Part shown: positions 59,241 to 64,000 of the stretch, piece after piece
Position numbering within the stretch: position 1 is the stretch's first letter
How the letters are laid out: each line of letters starts with the position of its first letter
Source: Clostridium sp. K13
GTDB lineage: Bacteria > Bacillota > Clostridia > Clostridiales > Clostridiaceae
NCBI RefSeq assembly: GCF_019734195.1
Contig: NZ_JAASHM010000002.1
Span: 217,999-281,998, forward strand
Length of the DNA: 64,000 nucleotides
Direction of reading: 5' to 3'
Notes under the pieces: model-generated
The model's database searches: none
The model's input: only the letters and a program-made list of their open reading frames with translations
What the model was told of the DNA's origin: nothing
Made by a program: the position numbers and the translations under genes

Positions 59241-62024
59241 ATGGGACAATATACATTGGATTTAGAAAAATATGCAAAAATAGCAAGGCAGGCAGCAGCA
59301 GAAAGTTGTGTGTTATTAAAAAATGAGGATAAGGCACTTCCACTTAGAAATGGTGATAAGGTAGCTGTATTTGGCAGAAGTGCTTTTAATTATTATAAAA
59401 GTGGATTAGGTTCAGGAGGTCTTGTTAATACAAGATATATAGTTAGTATTTTAGATGCTTTAAGAGAATATAAAGATATAACTTTAGATGAAAATCTATT
59501 AAAAGTATATGAAGACTGGATTGAAGAGAATCCTTATGATGAAGGTAAGGGGTGGGGAAATGTACCTTGGTCTCAAAAAGAAATGGGTCTTTCAGATTCA
59601 GTAGTGAAAGCTGCTTTAGATGCAGATATTGCATTAGTTATAATAGGACGAACTGCAGGAGAAGATCAAGATAGTAAAAATGAACCAGGAAGTTATCTTT
59701 TAACTGAAGAAGAAGAAAGTATGATTGAAAAAGTTAGTAAGGCATTTAAAAGAACAGCTGTAATTTTAAATGTAGGTAATATTATAGATATGAAATGGGT
59801 AGAGAAATATAATCCTTCTTCTGTTCTTTATGTATGGCAAGGTGGACAAGAAGGTGGTAATGGTGTTGTTGATGTACTAACAGGTAAGGTAAATCCATGT
59901 GGAAAATTAACAGATACTATTGCAAGAAATATTGAGGATTATCCATCAACTGAAAATTTTGGAGATGAAGAAAGAAATTATTATAAGGAAGATATATATG
60001 TAGGATATCGTTATTTCGAATCATTTGCTAAAGATAAGGTAATGTATCCATTTGGTTACGGACTATCTTACAGTAATTTTGAGGTTAAAGGAAAGCTTTT
60101 AGAAGTTACAGATAAAGAAATTATTGTTGAAGTAGATGTTATTAATAAAGGAGAAATGGCAGGAAAGGAAGTTGTACAAGTTTATATAGAAGCACCACAA
60201 GGAAAACTTGGAAAGCCATTAAGATCTCTAGTAGGTTTTACAAAAACAAATGTTATTAATTCAGGTGAAAGTGAAAAAGTAACAGTGAAAATTCCTAAGT
60301 ACTATATTGCATCTTATGATGATAGTGGAGTAACAGGATATAAGTCATCTTATGTATTAGAATCGGGATGTTACAAGATTTATATTGGTTCAGATGTTAG
60401 AAGTGCAATAGTTTCTGGAGAGTATCATGAAGAGTTTACTGCAATTGAAAAGCTAGAGGAAGCATATGCACCAACAGTTTCATTTGAACGTATTAAGCCA
60501 GTTATTAATGAAGATGGAAATTATGAAATTTCAAGAGATGATGTTCCAAAAAGAACTATAAATCCATATTTAAGAATGAAGGCAGAACGTGAACAAGAAA
60601 TAAATTATACAGGTAATAAAGGATATAAGCTTGGAGATGTGTTTGACAAAAAAGTATCTTTAGATGAATTCGTTGCACAATTAAGTGATAATGATTTAAT
60701 TTATATGTTCCGTGGTGAAGGAATGTGTAGTCCTAAAGTAACACCTGGTACTGCAGCAGCATTTGGTGGTCTTACAGATGAATTAAGAAATTTTGGAATA
60801 CCAGTTGCATGTTGTGCAGATGGACCTTCAGGAATACGTATGGACTGTGGAACTAAGGCATTTTCATTACCGAATGGAACTGCATTAGGATGTACATTTA
60901 ATGAGGAATTAGTAAAAGAACTTTATACTATGACAGGATTAGAGCTTCGTAAAAATAAAATAGATTCACTTTTAGGACCAGGTATGAATATTCATAGAAA
61001 TCCACTAAATGGGCGTAACTTTGAGTATGTTTCAGAAGATCCATTAGTGACAGGTAAAATAAGTGCAGCTCAAGTAATAGGAATGCAAGAAAATGGAGCA
61101 GCACCTACTATTAAGCATTTCTGTGCTAATAATCAAGAGGCATCAAGACGTCTTGTTGATTCTATAGTATCAGAAAGAGCTTTACGTGAAATATATTTAA
61201 GAGGGTTTGAAATTGCCGTTAAAGAAGGTAAAGCACGTTCTGTTATGACTACTTATAATCCAGTAAATGGTATTTGGACAGCTGGAAGTTATGATTTATG
61301 TACAAAAATTCTTAGAGAAGAATGGGGATTTGATGGAATAATTATGACTGATTGGTGGGCAGAAGCTAATATTGAAGGAGAAAAGTCTAAGAGAGAAAAT
61401 AAAGCACCTATGGTAGCAGCACAAAATGATATATATATGTGTGTATCTAATTCTGAATTAAATCCAGAAAATGATAATGTTAAGGAAAAATTAGAATCTG
61501 GTGAAATTACTAGAAGTGATTTACAAAGAAATGCAAAAAATATTTTAAGGTTCATAATGAAATCTCCTTCCATGCTTCATGAATTAGGCCGCATTAGTAA
61601 AGAAGAATTAGATGAGATTAATAAAGTAGATGACAATGATATTTTAGCGGAGAATGTAGTTTATTATTACGCAGATAAGGAAACTAATGATGTAATTATT
61701 GATGGAAGTAAATTTAATAATAAAAAGGGAAGTTCAGAGGTATTTGGTATTTCTCTTAATGAATTAGGTTTATATGATATTGAGGTAACAATGAAGTCAG
61801 AACAAGGACCATTAGCTCAATTACCATTATCTGTTTATTATGATAATGCGTTAAAAACAACTATAACTATTAGGGGCACTGAAGGAAGATGGGTTACAGA
61901 AACTAGAGATTTAGGATTTGTATTTGGAGTAAATCATTATATAAAATTATACTTCGGAGCAAATGGATTAGAGATAGATAAAGTTGTAATTAGATTTAAG
62001 GAAAGTGGTAAATTACCGTTTTAA
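59241..62024 (+). CDS. GH3 beta-glucosidase-like enzyme with permuted domain order
   Basis: 927 residues, no signal peptide. The alpha/beta domain comes first (LPLRNGDKVAVFGRSAFNYYKSGLGSGG, ALVIIGRTAGEDQDS). The fibronectin-III-like domain follows (GKEVVQVYIEAPQGKLGKPLRSLVGF), then the catalytic barrel (IPVACCADGPSGIRMDCG, LLGPGMNIHRNPLNGRNFEYVSEDP, KHFCANNQE, nucleophile Asp in IIMTDWWAE). A C-terminal sugar-binding-like domain follows (LPLSVYYDNALKTTI). This permuted order is known in some GH3 glucosidases. ATG 59241 follows GGAGG; ATG 59214 has no ribosome site. Activated or repressed by the divergent AraC protein. Confidence 0.92.
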   Translation: MGQYTLDLEKYAKIARQAAAESCVLLKNEDKALPLRNGDKVAVFGRSAFNYYKSGLGSGGLVNTRYIVSILDALREYKDITLDENLLKVYEDWIEENPYDEGKGWGNVPWSQKEMGLSDSVVKAALDADIALVIIGRTAGEDQDSKNEPGSYLLTEEEESMIEKVSKAFKRTAVILNVGNIIDMKWVEKYNPSSVLYVWQGGQEGGNGVVDVLTGKVNPCGKLTDTIARNIEDYPSTENFGDEERNYYKEDIYVGYRYFESFAKDKVMYPFGYGLSYSNFEVKGKLLEVTDKEIIVEVDVINKGEMAGKEVVQVYIEAPQGKLGKPLRSLVGFTKTNVINSGESEKVTVKIPKYYIASYDDSGVTGYKSSYVLESGCYKIYIGSDVRSAIVSGEYHEEFTAIEKLEEAYAPTVSFERIKPVINEDGNYEISRDDVPKRTINPYLRMKAEREQEINYTGNKGYKLGDVFDKKVSLDEFVAQLSDNDLIYMFRGEGMCSPKVTPGTAAAFGGLTDELRNFGIPVACCADGPSGIRMDCGTKAFSLPNGTALGCTFNEELVKELYTMTGLELRKNKIDSLLGPGMNIHRNPLNGRNFEYVSEDPLVTGKISAAQVIGMQENGAAPTIKHFCANNQEASRRLVDSIVSERALREIYLRGFEIAVKEGKARSVMTTYNPVNGIWTAGSYDLCTKILREEWGFDGIIMTDWWAEANIEGEKSKRENKAPMVAAQNDIYMCVSNSELNPENDNVKEKLESGEITRSDLQRNAKNILRFIMKSPSMLHELGRISKEELDEINKVDDNDILAENVVYYYADKETNDVIIDGSKFNNKKGSSEVFGISLNELGLYDIEVTMKSEQGPLAQLPLSVYYDNALKTTITIRGTEGRWVTETRDLGFVFGVNHYIKLYFGANGLEIDKVVIRFKESGKLPF

Positions 62025-62056
62025 TGGTAATATGTTAATATAATTATAGTAAAATG

Positions 62057-62103
62057 CTTAAAAGCTATATTAGTTTAGATTTAGACTAATATAGCTTTAT
62101 TTA
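62057..62103 (+). terminator. Terminator after GH3 gene
   Basis: AAAGCTATATTAGT / ACTAATATAGCTTT with a short AT-rich loop, followed by ATTTATAT. Confidence 0.85.
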
Positions 62104-62122
62104 TATATAAAAAAGCCAAATT

Positions 62123-62727
62123 ATTATCCTCCAACAGCCATATTTAATATGAAAATAGATAATTTTATGAAGCGATGGCTTCAAAATATGAGATTAGATC
62201 AATATGAAAATGGACAGGTTCTAGGGCTTATACCATGGATAGAATCAGATGATATGTTAAGTATTGGTTTTGGAAATATAAGTGCTGCAGGATGGTCAGA
62301 TGCTTGTATTATAATACCATATCATCTTTATAAACAATATGAAGATATAGATTTTTTAAAAGATAATTATGAAATGATGAAAAAGTGGATTGGCTATGTT
62401 GAGGAAAGATGCAAATCCAATGTGGATAGTAATTCAAAAAAATGTGAAAAGTATTTATGGAATATGGAATTTCATTATGGAGACTGGTTAACTCCAAGTC
62501 TTGTAAATGAAGATGGCAGTCCAAATCCTATGCTATCAGCTAAAATTACAGCAAATCAGGTTGCCACAATGTATTTTGCATATTCTACACAATTATTGTC
62601 CGAAATATCTAACATTTTAGGTAAAGATGAAGAGAGTAAATATTATAAAGATTTATCTTCTAACATTAAATTGAATGTACTTAAATATAGTAATACAATA
62701 ATAAGTTACGATAATAAATATTGGTAG
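62123..62727 (+). pseudogene. Middle fragment of a GH78 alpha-L-rhamnosidase
   Basis: The open frame includes YYPPTAIFNMKIDNFMKRW, then LDQYENGQVLGLIPWIESD, AAGWSDACIIIPYHLYKQY, FHYGDWLTPS and ITANQVATMYFAYSTQLL. These match consecutive parts of the alpha/alpha-barrel catalytic domain of GH78. The first half of the protein and the end (after YDNKYW) are absent, and the fragment begins directly behind the GH3 terminator. ATG 62149 has no ribosome site. Gene debris. Confidence 0.8.
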
Positions 62728-62751
62728 ATATAAGTTGACATAGAGCAATAA

Positions 62752-62865
62752 GAAATTAAAGAAGAATCAACAAATGTATAATTAGGAATCGATTTAGGCT
62801 TTAAAGAATTAGCGATATGGTCTAATGGTACAATTTATAAAACGCTTTTATTAAGAAAATTATAA
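62752..62865 (+). pseudogene. Relic of a TnpB (IS200/IS605-type) gene
   Basis: The frame reads EIKEESTNV, an in-frame stop, then LGIDLGFKELAIWSNGTIYK and LRKL-stop. GIDLG with the following Lys-Glu-Leu and SNG is the RuvC-I block of TnpB/OrfB proteins, with its catalytic Asp. All else is gone. It lies between the rhamnosidase fragment and the transposase. Confidence 0.72.
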
Positions 62866-62931
62866 GTTTACAATTGAGAATACATATGATAAAATTTAAT
62901 TAATTAATATGAGCGTGTTACCATGAAGGGC

Positions 62932-62973
62932 ATGAGCTAACTTACCTAATACATAGGTAAGTTAGCTCTTTTT
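62932..62973 (+). terminator. Strong hairpin terminator
   Basis: The perfect arms GAGCTAACTTACCT / AGGTAAGTTAGCTC are followed by TTTTTG. It may belong to the TnpB relic or protect the adjoining insertion sequence. The surrounding 62866-63086 shows no ORF. Confidence 0.85.
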
Positions 62974-63086
62974 GCATTTATATCTTTAGATATAATTTTT
63001 TTTATGGCTAACATACATTTTATAACATTAAACTATAATAGTGCAGTTTTCCTTGAATAATTTTACAGTTAAATAAAAAATGAACT

Positions 63087-64000
63087 TTAACAAGCTATTT
63101 TTAATGACTCAAAAATTTCTTCTATCGGCGTACCGCTTGCGGCAGCTTCGTAAATATATATAACTTTAGATTTTTCTAAATCTTTCTTAGCAGCTTTATA
63201 TCCGGTATTAAAGTGATAAGAACCCTTAGAATATATCTTGCAGTAAGTATAATTTACTAGCATTATTACAAGATATCTATTGATACTTTTTTCACTTCGC
63301 ACTTGATAGCCATCAAGACCTAAGTAAGTTTTACAATCTCTAAAGAATGGTTCAATTGCCCAACGGTCAGTATATTGAGTTAAAGTATCTAACGGATTTA
63401 AGGTCTGATCTAATGAGATAAAGGCTTTTAATGCTTTATCTTTTTGAAATGCATCTTTAGGATAACTTAAAATAATAGAAACATTGCTTCTATCTTTCAA
63501 ATTGCCAACATAATTGTAAATATAATATTGAGTATCTTTAACGGTGACAAGGTCAAAATCCTCAATATTTAATGATGTAGCAAGTTGATGAAGTTTTATT
63601 CCTAATCTTTTATGACCTTCTGGGAAAATAACTCTGTTAGTTTTTAAAGCACCAATATAACCATAACCAGCTTTTTCAGAGGAATTAAAAATATCTTTGC
63701 AACTATACCAACTATCACATAAAACATAACCTTTATTCTCAGGTTTAGGAAGTGTAGCAATTAATTTTTGAGTTAATTTTATTTTACTCATAGATTCTTT
63801 ATCGTAAATATCAATTGAATATGGAAGAACTAAACCGTCACACGATAGTAAAGAAACTAATATTTGATGACCATATACATTTTTACCTTTTAAATGAGAA
63901 TTATGGAATGAACACTTTTGAATTGGATTTATAGCCTTTGACGAGGGCTTTGTCTTCTCTGAAATAGTGTCATCAATAATAAAATATATAGGTTGTTTAG
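63087..64000 (-). CDS. DDE transposase (IS4/IS701-like), N-terminus beyond window end
   Basis: At least 304 codons, open to base 64000. The catalytic triad is visible: first Asp in IYFIIDDTISEKTKPSSKAI, second Asp in YVLCDSWYSCKDIF, Glu in YTDRWAIEPFFRDCKTYLGLDGYQVRS (the Y-R-E signature). An internal Met at 63791 is not the true start. It appears intact as far as visible. Terminal repeats cannot be paired because the other end lies outside the window. Confidence 0.88.
   Translation of the reverse strand, partial: KQPIYFIIDDTISEKTKPSSKAINPIQKCSFHNSHLKGKNVYGHQILVSLLSCDGLVLPYSIDIYDKESMSKIKLTQKLIATLPKPENKGYVLCDSWYSCKDIFNSSEKAGYGYIGALKTNRVIFPEGHKRLGIKLHQLATSLNIEDFDLVTVKDTQYYIYNYVGNLKDRSNVSIILSYPKDAFQKDKALKAFISLDQTLNPLDTLTQYTDRWAIEPFFRDCKTYLGLDGYQVRSEKSINRYLVIMLVNYTYCKIYSKGSYHFNTGYKAAKKDLEKSKVIYIYEAAASGTPIEEIFESLKIAC

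Overview
The base composition is very AT-rich. Genes have strong GGAGG-type ribosome sites and dense U-tract terminators. The gene content (Hcp, GapN, FruRKA, GH20/GH3 hydrolases, an LPxTG-anchored enzyme, a T-box leader) points to a Firmicute, most likely an anaerobic cluster I Clostridium from a host- or glycan-associated niche. The species cannot be fixed from this sequence. No rRNA, tRNA or CRISPR array is visible.

Layout. 1-1304: a decaying polyphosphate polymerase (VTC) / DUF4956 pair on the minus strand, next to a two-component system (1460-3343). 3519-8600: DedA protein, a second two-component system, and a CPA2-type antiporter. 8634-21504: a nitrosative/oxidative stress and redox island. 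It holds two DUF1858 proteins, Hcp, ferredoxin, cupin, a Crp/Fnr regulator with N-terminal cysteines, a NifU-like scaffold, flavodoxin, GapN, a flavohaemoglobin-type reductase, an unrecognised protein, a hemerythrin, TrxB with a glutaredoxin-like partner, a single-domain globin and an Rrf2/NsrR-like repressor. Four promoters in the island share one geometry: a 14-bp dyad exactly 29.5 bp upstream of the -10 hexamer, which is class II Crp/Fnr activation at -41.5. An IS110 element has inserted into the loop of the TrxB-operon terminator. Its upstream noncoding region folds as a two-loop bridge RNA whose loops match the element's own insertion site and right end.

21578-36835: MATE/MarR pair, fructose operon (fruR-fruK-fruA), NhaA, a bacterial GH3-type (auxin-responsive-like) acyl-adenylase family protein, EamA transporter, GH13 alpha-glucosidase, M32 carboxypeptidase and a CmpB-like membrane protein. 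37076-45300: a patchwork of small, fused and broken genes (DUF4179 fusion, histidine-kinase relic, rhodanese fragment, fasciclin/FliB chimera, MerR with a premature stop) around a four-domain CoA-disulfide-reductase-like sulfurtransferase fusion. 45410-49144: GH20 hexosaminidase, then a T-box leader whose best specifier reads alanine, controlling an alaR-alaT-like pair. 49296-62024: a glycoside hydrolase and sucrose region. A full divergent AraC-GH3 locus (58253-62024) has a heavily deleted copy (49608-51326). Between them lie a cell-wall-anchored NagZ-type GH3 enzyme, a LacI regulator, sucrose phosphorylase and fructokinase. 62123-64000: debris of an alpha-L-rhamnosidase and a TnpB, then a DDE transposase running off the window end.

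Main signals worth following: the IS110 bridge RNA with readable guides and a promoter assembled only on the circle; the shared class II promoter architecture of the redox island; the skeletonised GH3 gene with several in-frame deletions; and the unusually high density of recently broken genes.
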